Part shown: piece by piece, positions 23,125 through 30,053 of the stretch | How the letters are laid out: each line of letters starts with the position of its first letter | How positions within the stretch are numbered: position 1 is the first letter of the stretch | Assembly (NCBI RefSeq): GCF_014287895.1 | Contig: NZ_JACOPP010000022.1 | Span: 1 to 51,650, forward strand | Direction: 5' to 3' | From: Lawsonibacter hominis | Lineage (GTDB): Bacteria; Bacillota; Clostridia; Oscillospirales; Oscillospiraceae | DNA: 51,650 nucleotides | Notes under the pieces: model-generated | The model's database searches: none | Told to the model about the DNA's origin: nothing | What the model saw: the letters and a program-made list of their open reading frames with translations, nothing else | Position numbers and translations under genes: made by a program

Positions 23125-23871
23125 TCATGGAAGGATTCGCTTTAAACCGGCGACATCCAGTAAATTGACGGTTTGGAACTTTCCCTGATAAAACACCGCC
23201 CAGTTATTGAATACGCAGGGCAGCTCCTTTGCTTTTTGCAGCGTATCCACCTGAAGAAAGGATGCCGGGACCCCGTTCTCCTCACAATAGGTCTGGAGCC
23301 GCTCCACGCTTTGAACAACAAAGGGACACTGAAAATCATAGTAAACGGTCAGTTCCCTGGGCTCAATTTCCTGCCGCTTTGCGTTTGGGGCGAACTTCGG
23401 CATGGTCCCATCAAAGGAAAGCGCCAGCAGCGCATAGCCGTTTTCCGTGGTATCGGCCACCTCAAAGCCATATTTCTTCGCAAAAGTCTGGTCGGAGAGC
23501 CAGGCTTTTTGCTTGGCCGCTCCCAGCATGCAGACGCCGGATTTTCCCTGCGCCCTGGCATCCGCCAGGCAATACTCCATCAGCGCCGTTCCGTAGCCCT
23601 TTCCCTTTTGTTCGCCGTTCACCCACAGGCAGTACAGGTAGAGGTAATTGTCCCCGGTGACCGGGACCCAAGCCGTCTCCAGGGGTGCGTATTCCACGAA
23701 CACCGCAGCCCTGGCGTTGAGCTTTCGAAAGACATGCCCCTCCCGCAGGCGCTCTGCAAGCCATTGCCGCTTGGCCTCCACACCCGGATGGGGCTTTTTG
23801 CTGCGGATGATACAGCACAAATGCTCACTTGCCAGGTTCTCCGGCGTCAAGTTGATAAAGTCCGCGCACAT
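23125..23871 (-). CDS. GNAT N-acetyltransferase with C-terminal YoaP-like domain
   Basis: 248 residues. The GNAT domain (about 1-150) has LYCLWVNGEQKGKGYGTALM, covering the acetyl-CoA pyrophosphate loop (QKGKGYG). The C-terminal ~90 residues (LTVYYDFQCPFVVQSVERLQ) look thioredoxin-like, as in YoaP-type proteins. ATG 23871 has GAGGAG 9 nt upstream. A run of 11 Cs (coding strand, 23896-23906) lies 25 nt before the start and within an open frame reaching an upstream ATG at 23934. Substrate unknown; the context is a small-molecule modification cluster. Confidence 0.85.
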   Translation of the reverse strand: MCADFINLTPENLASEHLCCIIRSKKPHPGVEAKRQWLAERLREGHVFRKLNARAAVFVEYAPLETAWVPVTGDNYLYLYCLWVNGEQKGKGYGTALMEYCLADARAQGKSGVCMLGAAKQKAWLSDQTFAKKYGFEVADTTENGYALLALSFDGTMPKFAPNAKRQEIEPRELTVYYDFQCPFVVQSVERLQTYCEENGVPASFLQVDTLQKAKELPCVFNNWAVFYQGKFQTVNLLDVAGLKRILP

Positions 23872-23895
23872 GTGATCGTTCTCCTCTCCACAGAC

Positions 23896-23906
23896 GGGGG
23901 GGGGGG
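23896..23906. repeat. Eleven-base G/C homopolymer upstream of the GNAT gene
   Basis: Eleven consecutive G on the plus strand (C on the coding strand) lie between the ribosome site of the GNAT-YoaP gene and its upstream region. The remainder of the 23872-24147 gap holds no convincing gene. Tracts of this length slip during replication and can act as on/off switches. Confidence 0.8.
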
Positions 23907-24147
23907 TTCCCCGTTCTTCTGCTGTACAAAACACAATGCAGGAGGACCGTTTGCTTCCAAGGTCGGGTCAACCTGCTTCGGTTCGTTCCGGCCCGCGATG
24001 GCGGCAAAGCGGAAACGCACCAAGGCCATCCGTATCCCCAAACCGCTTCTTGCCGCGGCCCCTTTTTCCGGCCCCGCTACCGGGCTCCTCCCGATCCCCG
24101 TCCCCCGAACATCCGGAGTGATTTGCCAAGGGAAGAGGCGCATGGGG

Positions 24148-24774
24148 CTATAGGGTCAGCCGGTTCATTTCATCCTGCAGACGCGCCAGGAACTGTGCGG
24201 CAGGAGCGCCGTCCATCTGGGTATGGTGAAATTGAAAAGAGACGGGAAGCGTTGTGCTTAAAAATCGCTTGCGATATCTCCCCCAAAGCAGAAAAGGATT
24301 GTTGTAAAAACCTGCATAGAGATTGACCATACCGTCTATTTCATAGCCGGCCAGTGCAGAAGTGCCGATCACCATCCAATCTTCCCCCAGACAATACGCT
24401 TCCCCGGTCGCGCAGACTGCTTGGGTCAGCCTGAGATAATCCAGGTTGAATTGCTCCAGGTGGTCGGAATAGGGAATGTCACAGGTGCTTAACTCGCCAT
24501 CCCGCGTCGTAACGACGGTATTGACGGCGAGCTTGTCATACTGCATGAGCTTATCCCCGACCGGGAGAATATAAAATTCCTCCGTCTGCGCGGCCGCCTT
24601 GCCGATGCACCAGCACATGAGCATATGGAACTTACAGCCGCTTTTGCGGCTTACCCGGACAAGGCGCGTTACATCCAGAGTTTTGAACAGCGTCACCATC
24701 GGCATGGGCGCTTTCATCCATAGCTCGAACGCCGGAGCGCGTTTTGTCTGTTTCGGATCGATTTCTTTTGCCAT
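24148..24774 (-). CDS. Chloramphenicol acetyltransferase-like (CatA-fold) O-acyltransferase
   Basis: 208 residues, the normal CatA length. The catalytic motif HHTQMDGA (HHxxxDG) is present near the C-terminus in SFQFHHTQMDGAPAAQFL, and NPFLLWGRY and DIPYSDHLEQFN match the family. CatA enzymes acetylate chloramphenicol's 3-hydroxyl as trimers; many distant members have unknown substrates. ATG 24774 has GGAGG 7 nt upstream. Resistance cannot be asserted from sequence. Confidence 0.86.
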   Translation of the reverse strand: MAKEIDPKQTKRAPAFELWMKAPMPMVTLFKTLDVTRLVRVSRKSGCKFHMLMCWCIGKAAAQTEEFYILPVGDKLMQYDKLAVNTVVTTRDGELSTCDIPYSDHLEQFNLDYLRLTQAVCATGEAYCLGEDWMVIGTSALAGYEIDGMVNLYAGFYNNPFLLWGRYRKRFLSTTLPVSFQFHHTQMDGAPAAQFLARLQDEMNRLTL

Positions 24775-24918
24775 TCCGTTTCCTCCGTCAATCAACACGG
24801 GCCAAGCCGTCCGGGACGGCGCCGCTTTTTTGCCATGCCCCGCATGCCGATAAAAAACGGCCTGCCGGCGTTTCCAATCTTGCGGGGATGGGCCTGTTTC
24901 CACTTTTTGAAACAGGCG

Positions 24919-25300
24919 TTAATCCTCGCAATCCCGTGACTTGCGCCGCCTCTTTGCCTGAACCAGCGTATAGCTCATGTCGATCAGGTTTTTGATCTCC
25001 TCGTTCGAAACCGTGCCGTTCAGCAGGATACTGACCCAGCTGCTCTTGTTCATGTGATACGCGGGCAGAAATCCCGCCTGCAGCCACAGAGAACCAACAA
25101 GCAGTGGGGCACATTTCACATTCAGTACCTCCGCGTTCCCCGTGCCGGCCAAACCCAGTTTGTCCCTGGGTACGTCCATCATCACGCCATACCATTTACC
25201 GCGGGGCTTCGCAGCACTGCATAGCGGGGATAACGGGCCCACGGATCGTCCGGAAGCGTCACTGCCGCTGCACCCATTCCAAGACCGCCTGTCGATCCAT
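24919..25300 (-). pseudogene. MmcQ/YjbR family protein, doubly frameshifted
   Basis: A normal start, MDRQAVLEWVQRQ (AAGGAG upstream), runs into TGA at 25259-25261. A second frame continues TLPDDPWARYPRYAVLRSP. A third frame, from about 25205, gives RGKWYGVMMDVPRDKLGLAG, then LNVKCAPLLVGSL and the end LIDMSYTLVQAK. Joined, these make a complete ~125-residue MmcQ/YjbR protein (CyaY-like fold, possibly DNA-binding). Two indels are needed, one beside a C-run at ~25203-25206, so it is either a pseudogene or an assembly error. It is downstream of the CDP-alcohol transferase gene. Confidence 0.85.
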
Positions 25301-25314
25301 GAAGGAACCACTCC

Positions 25315-25848
25315 TTATCTTTTTTCCCACAGACCGCGCCGGTCCGGCGCCCACTGTTCCGCCCTGCACTCGATCACCAACTCCTCCAGCGACGAGAGGC
25401 TGGCCGCGATGAGGACGATGACCAACGTCCAGCGGGACCCGGTCAGCACCAGCGCAAAGGGGTACAGAGCCAGCAGAACGCCGGTACACTTGTTTCCCCA
25501 GGTGTGCAGAAAGCCAAAGCGCCCGAAGCGCAGCCGGGCGGCCAGCGCCGCGGCAAGACGGACCGCCGCGGCGACGCAGATCCACAATGTCAGCCAGGGA
25601 TCCGGGGCGGCCAGGGGCCAAAGCCGCCATACCAGTACCGCCGTTACCGCCAGATCCGCCGCCGAATCCAGCCGCGCGCCGAACGCGGAGCAGGCATTCA
25701 GGCGCCTGGCGGCCAGGCCGTCCAGCACATCGGTCAGGCAGCAGAGCAGGTACAGCGCCAGAAACCGCGTTGAGACCTCGGCGGCCAGCAGCCCCAGGGC
25801 CAGCGGGAACCGTGCTGCGGTGAGCAGGCTGGGCAGACGGTTTCTCAT
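25315..25848 (-). CDS. CDP-alcohol phosphatidyltransferase family protein
   Basis: 177 residues with several membrane helices. The active-site motif is present as DVLDGLAARRLNACSAFGAR followed by LDSAAD, fitting DGxxAR...GxxxDxxxD with the metal-binding aspartates. Enzymes of this type make phospholipids by joining a CDP-diacylglycerol to an alcohol such as glycerol phosphate or inositol phosphate. Its ATG overlaps the stop of the upstream HEAT-like gene (25845-25848). Which alcohol is used is not clear; the protein is short for a PgsA. Confidence 0.85.
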   Translation of the reverse strand: MRNRLPSLLTAARFPLALGLLAAEVSTRFLALYLLCCLTDVLDGLAARRLNACSAFGARLDSAADLAVTAVLVWRLWPLAAPDPWLTLWICVAAAVRLAAALAARLRFGRFGFLHTWGNKCTGVLLALYPFALVLTGSRWTLVIVLIAASLSSLEELVIECRAEQWAPDRRGLWEKR

Positions 25849-26282
25849 GGAAGCTGCCCCAGCACGGCTGTGATATCCTTTAAAATCAGCGGCTGCATGC
25901 TGTCGCGGTAGCGGCTCAGGTCGGCGTGCTCAAGCGTCCGGCGGATGCGGGGGATCAGACGGGGCTGGGCCGCGGCGATTTCCGGCAGCGCCTGAATGCA
26001 CTGCCGGGCGGTAATGGGCTTCTCGTCGGTGACGTGGCGGAAAAATTCGTCCATCAGAGCCTCAAAAGCCTCCGCGCTTGCCCACCGGGCATTGGCGGCG
26101 AGAAGGGAAATGGCGCGGTTGCGCACCAGAGAATTTTTGTGGCGGAGGAGCGCTGCGAAATCCGCCAGGTAGGGCGCCCAGCGGCTGCTTTCCCGGCTTT
26201 CCGCCGCGATCTGGTCTGCCCAGGCGCGGGCGTCTTTCGCGTCCCTGCTGGTCAGACGGGCGATATAGTTGGATGGTTCCAT
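25845..26282 (-). CDS. HEAT-repeat-like helical protein
   Basis: 145 residues, wholly alpha-helical in appearance, with repeats such as LRHKNSLVRNRAISLLAANA and a possible second at ITARQCIQALPEIAAAQPRL. This pattern is typical of HEAT or ARM scaffolds, as in DNA-alkylation-repair or PBS-lyase-like proteins. GGAGG lies 8 nt before ATG. It is coupled by ATGA to the CDP-alcohol transferase. Function unknown. Confidence 0.7.
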   Translation of the reverse strand: MEPSNYIARLTSRDAKDARAWADQIAAESRESSRWAPYLADFAALLRHKNSLVRNRAISLLAANARWASAEAFEALMDEFFRHVTDEKPITARQCIQALPEIAAAQPRLIPRIRRTLEHADLSRYRDSMQPLILKDITAVLGQLP

Positions 26283-26294
26283 ACTGGCTCCCTC

Positions 26295-26468
26295 CTATTT
26301 CGCACGTGCGAAGTCATGTGCCTCCCGCAGCCAGCCCGTCTGCGCCCCGGGCGGCTGCGCCGCTTCCAATACGATGACGGGGCGGGCCCGGCGGTTGGGA
26401 TAGGGCGCCGCAGCAGCAGCCGCCCGGGGCGAATCCGTCCGGCAGGAGAGACCGAAGAACAGCAGTTC
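26295..26468 (-). pseudogene. DUF5655-type gene, 3' remnant
   Basis: The frame ending at a TAG at 26295 reads FFGLSCRTDSPRAAAAAAP, then YPNRRARPVIVLEA, then GWLREAHDFARAK. It aligns with the last ~55 residues of the intact protein at 46540-46920 (TFGLSHRLDSPRIAAAVEPY, GWLREAHAFALVK), about 32 of 54 identical by eye. The N-terminal half is missing. It lies directly upstream of the HEAT-like gene. Confidence 0.85.
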
Positions 26469-26569
26469 GCCGGTTGCCGCCGGAATCGCTCCTTTGCTGC
26501 CAGTATACCACGCAAATCCTTGCAGGGAAAGACTTGTGTACCGGGCTGTGCGCAAATCCGAGACAAATC

Positions 26570-26598
26570 TTGCGTTTTGGCAGCGACAGGGTTATAAT
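26570..26598 (+). promoter_or_regulatory. Promoter and long leader of the GNAT gene at 26762
   Basis: TTGCGT (26570-26575) and a perfect TATAAT (26593-26598) are 17 nt apart. About 155 nt of leader follow, with two inverted repeats: CCGGACC/GGTCCGG near 26610 and GGGAGGTT/AACCTCCC near 26690-26722. A strong GAGGAGG site precedes ATG. No known riboswitch was recognised in the leader. Confidence 0.65.
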
Positions 26599-26761
26599 CA
26601 CCTCGTGGTCCGGACCCGCGGTCCGGCCAACATCAACGGTTAGGAGATTGCTGTTTGAAACACAACGCCTTGGAGATTGTGGGCTGACCGGGAGGTTTGC
26701 CGGACACGATCTCACGAACCTCCCATCATTGCCATGCTACAATTTTGAGGAGGTAACCCCT

Positions 26762-27385
26762 ATGAACCAAGATTACACCATCCGTTTGGAAACGAAAAAC
26801 GACTACCGCGAAGCGGAACAGCTGACGCGCGAGGCCTTTTGGAACGTGTACCGCCCCGGATGTCTGGAGCATTATGTCCTGCACGTCCTCCGGGACGATC
26901 CCGCCTTTGTCCCGGAGCTGGATTTCGTGATGGAGCGGGACGGCAGGCTGATCGGCCATGTGATGTATCTGCGCTCCGAGATCCATGGGGACGACGGACG
27001 GGTCATCCCCATCATGACCTTCGGCCCCATCAGCATCGCGCCGGACTGCAAGGGGCAGGGCTACGGGATCCGTCTGCTCCGCTGCTCCATGGAGGCGGCC
27101 CGGAAGCTGGGAGCAGGCGCCCTCGCCATTACCGGCAACATCGGCTTTTACGGAAAATCCGGCTTTGTGGTGGCCTCGACCTGCGGCATCCACTATTTTG
27201 CGCAGCCGCGGGAGGCGGAGGTGCCCTACTTCCTGATCCGGGAGCTGGAGCCCGGCTTCCTGGACGGCGTCACCGGCGTATACCGTGACCCGGAGGGCTA
27301 TTTTGTGGACGAGGCGGCCGCGGAGGCGTTCGACGCCCTGTTCCCGCCCAGGGAAAAGCGGAAGCTGCCGGGGCAATTGGTGTAG
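26762..27385 (+). CDS. GNAT family N-acetyltransferase (YhbS-like)
   Basis: 207 residues. GNAT motif A is GPISIAPDCKGQGYGIRLLR with the CoA-binding Q/R-x-x-G-x-G/A loop (KGQGYG). It is followed by AITGNIGFYGKSGFVVAST, characteristic of the YhbS-like branch. N-terminal YTIRLETKNDYREAEQLTRE is also typical. It is driven by its own promoter and terminated by a strong hairpin. Acceptor substrate unknown. Convergent with the AraC-GyrI gene. Confidence 0.9.
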   Translation: MNQDYTIRLETKNDYREAEQLTREAFWNVYRPGCLEHYVLHVLRDDPAFVPELDFVMERDGRLIGHVMYLRSEIHGDDGRVIPIMTFGPISIAPDCKGQGYGIRLLRCSMEAARKLGAGALAITGNIGFYGKSGFVVASTCGIHYFAQPREAEVPYFLIRELEPGFLDGVTGVYRDPEGYFVDEAAAEAFDALFPPREKRKLPGQLV

Positions 27386-27390
27386 CGAAC

Positions 27391-27420
27391 AAGGGAGCGG
27401 CCCATTCGGGCCGCTCCCTT
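27391..27420. terminator. Bidirectional terminator between GNAT and AraC genes
   Basis: A perfect 13-bp stem, AAGGGAGCGGCCC (27391-27403) with GGGCCGCTCCCTT (27408-27420), and a 4-nt loop. A-flanks on one side and T-flanks on the other let it serve both convergent genes. Confidence 0.8.
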
Positions 27421-27432
27421 GCCGTATGGCGC

Positions 27433-28308
27433 TCACGGTTTCTCTTTTACGGCGATCCAGATCTCGCAGGTATAGTCCGGGTTTTGGACGTCCGCCGAGG
27501 GATAGACCTCCAGCTCCACGCCGCTGCCGTACTCGTAATTGCTCTGGGGGAAGAACTCGGTGCAGATTTGCTGATAGGTCTTTTGGAACGCATCGGGCAT
27601 CTTGCCCTTGCAGGTGAAAACCGCGTAGGTGTGCGCCGGGATCTCGATGACCTCCAGCCCCTCGTCCTTCACCTCGGCCCCGTTGTAGGGCGCGCCGATC
27701 CCGTAGGGGAATGCGGAATCGTCCATCTCGCCCGAGAAGCAGATGCCCATCAGGCCGTCGATCAGATGGAAATCGGCATACTTGCAGATGGCCTCTATGG
27801 TCCCGTTCCGGCCGCATTCGTTCCAGAATGCCGAAATGTCGGCGGTGGCCATGTCGCCCTGGGGCTTGAAGACCTGTTTTTTCCTGCAGATTACCGGAAA
27901 CGCGTCCTTCGCCACAATTCTGTAATCCATCGTGTTGCCTCCTGTTAAAATCAATTTGACGGACAACCTGGAAAAGGATTTGACCGTTCCGCCCCGTCGC
28001 GCGTCGGTGGGGCTGATGCCGTGGAACCGGGCGAAGGCTCTGGAAAAACTCTCCGGGGTGTCGTAGCCGTACTTCATGGCGATGTCGATGACCTTTTCGT
28101 CCGTCTGCTGCAGCGCGCAGGCGGCCAACGTCAGACGCCGCATACGGATGTAGTCCCCCAGTGTAAAGCCGCAGAGCATCCCAAACATTCTCTGGAAATG
28201 AAAGGCTGAGGAGCAGGCCTGCTTTGCCGCCTGCTCATAGTCGATCGCTTCCGTCAAGTGGGCTTCGGTGTAGTCCAGCGCCCGCTGAATCCCGGTGATC
28301 CAGTCCAT
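27433..28308 (-). CDS. AraC-family regulator with GyrI-like effector domain (copy 1)
   Basis: 291 residues. The N-terminal AraC DNA-binding domain has two helix-turn-helices (YEQAAKQACSSAFHFQRMF and VIDIAMKYGYDTPESFSRAF). The C-terminal GyrI/Rob-like small-molecule-binding domain (~125-291) starts at MDYRIVAKDAFPVICRKKQV. This inverted layout, DNA-binding domain first, is that of SoxS/Rob-type multidrug-sensing regulators. An internal GGAGG-ATG before MDYRIV could also produce the GyrI domain alone. It lies 76 nt downstream of a second copy of the same architecture. Confidence 0.9.
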   Translation of the reverse strand: MDWITGIQRALDYTEAHLTEAIDYEQAAKQACSSAFHFQRMFGMLCGFTLGDYIRMRRLTLAACALQQTDEKVIDIAMKYGYDTPESFSRAFARFHGISPTDARRGGTVKSFSRLSVKLILTGGNTMDYRIVAKDAFPVICRKKQVFKPQGDMATADISAFWNECGRNGTIEAICKYADFHLIDGLMGICFSGEMDDSAFPYGIGAPYNGAEVKDEGLEVIEIPAHTYAVFTCKGKMPDAFQKTYQQICTEFFPQSNYEYGSGVELEVYPSADVQNPDYTCEIWIAVKEKP

Positions 28309-28384
28309 GGCAGATCCCTCCTCCGTCTGAATGGATTATCGCAGATTTCGGCAGCAAAAGCCTGACATTCTGTGCTTTGTGTTG

Positions 28385-29272
28385 TCAGGCCTCGGAACGT
28401 TTCACCGCCCGCAGTTCGATGTACCCTCTGCCGCCCCGGGGCTCCAGCTGGATACGGGGATTTTCGTCGTCCCAGCGGTAACCGATGAGGCCCGGGTCGT
28501 AGCGGTCCATGGCCTCCTGCACCGCCTGGATCGCCTCGCAGAAGTCCTCCTCCGCAAAGGGCTCTCCCTGGAACATCAGATAGGACGCGGCGGGCAGCCG
28601 GATGACGTCGAAGCCTTCGGGGACGGGGCCGTCGTAATCCTGCGCCACTTCCACGCCCTGCACGTAGGAGGAGGTGCCGGGCGTCTGGTAGGGCGGGCGC
28701 AGCCACAGGCACACCGGCTCGCCGCAGAGGGATTTTATGCTGGTGAGCACGCCCCACACGTCGCAGCCTACTTCTTCACAGTAGCCCATGTACTCCTCCG
28801 CCTTTACGCCCCGCTTGAGGATGACCTGACGCTCAGGCTTCTCCACCACTTGGATGAACACGTTTTTGATCCCGCTCATTTCACATCGCTCCTTATGCAA
28901 ATATTCCCGGAATTTGACGCCGTAGGCGGTAAAAAGAGCGAGAGGGACCGGGCGCATGGCATATTCCTTGGGGTTGCAGCCGAACTCCCGCAGAAAGGCC
29001 CGCTGGTAGCCGTCCACGCTCTCGAAGCCGCAGTCATAGGCCGCGTCGATGATGCGGATGCGCTCGTCCCGCAGCCGCAGGGCGGACTTGGAAAGCCGCA
29101 GGCGGCGGATGTAATCGGCAGGGGAGCAGCCGGTGTGCTCCCGGAAGATGCGGCGGGCGTACCAGGGGGAGAACAGCGCCGCCCGGGACAGGCCGGCCAG
29201 GGTGATCTCCTCGGCCAGGTGGGCTTCAATGTAGTCCTGCATCCGCTGGACGGCCAGAATCGGTTCCTTCAC
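28385..29272 (-). CDS. AraC-family regulator with GyrI-like effector domain (copy 2)
   Basis: 295 residues if started at GTG 29272 (AGGTGA just upstream); an upstream ATG at 29365 would add 31 unlikely residues. AraC helices (EITLAGLSRAALFSPWYARR, IIDAAYDCGFESVDGYQRAF) are followed by a GyrI-like domain (VVEKPERQVILKRGVKAEEY, ending in GYIELRAVKR). It has the same architecture as the neighbouring copy but clearly diverged sequence. Probably an effector-responsive regulator of nearby transport or detoxification genes; targets unknown. Confidence 0.88.
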   Translation of the reverse strand: MKEPILAVQRMQDYIEAHLAEEITLAGLSRAALFSPWYARRIFREHTGCSPADYIRRLRLSKSALRLRDERIRIIDAAYDCGFESVDGYQRAFLREFGCNPKEYAMRPVPLALFTAYGVKFREYLHKERCEMSGIKNVFIQVVEKPERQVILKRGVKAEEYMGYCEEVGCDVWGVLTSIKSLCGEPVCLWLRPPYQTPGTSSYVQGVEVAQDYDGPVPEGFDVIRLPAASYLMFQGEPFAEEDFCEAIQAVQEAMDRYDPGLIGYRWDDENPRIQLEPRGGRGYIELRAVKRSEA

Positions 29273-29404
29273 GCGCTTCACCTGCTTTGACGTGCTGATC
29301 CGGATGCGCAGGCGGTCAGGCGAAAATCCTTGGCCCGACCGCGGGGGGCAGGGCTGCGGGGCCAAGGCCCTGCCTCCTCAGGGAAACGCATCCGTGTTTC
29401 ACCT

Positions 29405-29502
29405 GAAATACGCATTGTGACAATGCCCGCATGCTCCCAAACGTCTCTGGCGCCCTGCGGCCAAAGCGTATTGCGCTTTGGTTCACAGGCATTATTATAA
29501 CA
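29405..29502. repeat. Second copy of the intergenic repeat motifs
   Basis: CATTGTGACAATG (29413-29425) with an inverted GAAATACG flank, a hairpin CCAAAGCG/CGCTTTGG (29461-29481), and GCATTATTATAACA (29489-29502). The same motifs occur at 15088-15223, with the CATTGT block in the opposite relative orientation. Read leftward, GCATTATTATAACA contains an extended -10 (TGT-TATAAT) in both copies, so it could be a promoter. Confidence 0.6.
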
Positions 29503-29544
29503 AAGAGCAAAGGAATTTTCTCGACGTTTTTTGCTCCGTCAAAA

Positions 29545-29752
29545 GGCTCTGCTGGGTCCGGGCGTTTTTTCAAACGCGCCGAGACGGCGGAAACCGCATT
29601 GTTGTGGCGGAGGGGGCCGGCTTCCTCACGGCGGCGGCGGAACAGACCCATCGGTGCGCGGCCGTTGGGGCGTTCCAGCATATAGGCGCTGCCGTGCCGG
29701 CGGAGGTGCGGTTCTTTCAGGCCGGGAAAACAGCGCCGCTCCCAGCGGTGCA
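29545..29752 (-). pseudogene. SPL-like radical SAM gene, 3' remnant
   Basis: The frame reads FPGLKEPHLRRHGSAYMLER, PNGRAPMGLFRRRREEAG, then PLRHNNAV. It aligns with the C-terminal part of the intact radical SAM protein at 46961-47827 (FPGLKEQYIRRYGSAYLLDS, PNGGALMRLFHRRCKEAG), 30 of 49 residues identical by eye. The radical SAM core is absent, so it is non-functional. Nothing else coding is seen in 29273-30053. Confidence 0.88.
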
Positions 29753-29975
29753 GAACAGGCGGAAACTTGCATGGTCCGTTGCATCGTTCCTCTCTGCGCA
29801 GACGTTGAAACGGAGATGACGCATGCCGCCGCTCCTTCTGCTGATGGGCCGGTTGGGCGATACCCCCGGTTGGTGATGCCTGCGGCTGCCCCGCCTTTTT
29901 TCTATTGTACCATAGGTTTAGGCGTCTGTGCGTACTTTTCCGGCAACTTTATGGCAGGATCTGTTTTGGTACTTC

Positions 29976-30040
29976 CTCTCCGACCCCTCCAACGCGTTGG
30001 AGGGGTCGGAGAGGCCGGGAGCCGAAGCCCCCGGCCTCTC
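29976..30040. terminator. 38-nt perfect palindrome overlapping a second hairpin
   Basis: 29976-30013 is a loop-free perfect palindrome of two 19-bp arms. Its last 5 bases (GAGAG, 30009-30013) also begin a second 11-bp stem, GAGAGGCCGGG (30009-30019) with CCCGGCCTCTC (30030-30040). The two structures are mutually exclusive at their junction. They lie just beyond the stop of the giant SLH gene and probably terminate its transcript. Confidence 0.7.
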
Positions 30041-30053
30041 AGTCGCTAGTTAT

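Noticed and set aside
24148..24774. Definite chloramphenicol resistance gene
   Set aside because: The CatA fold and HHxxxDG motif are present, but distant CatA-like proteins often have other substrates; resistance is not supported by sequence alone.
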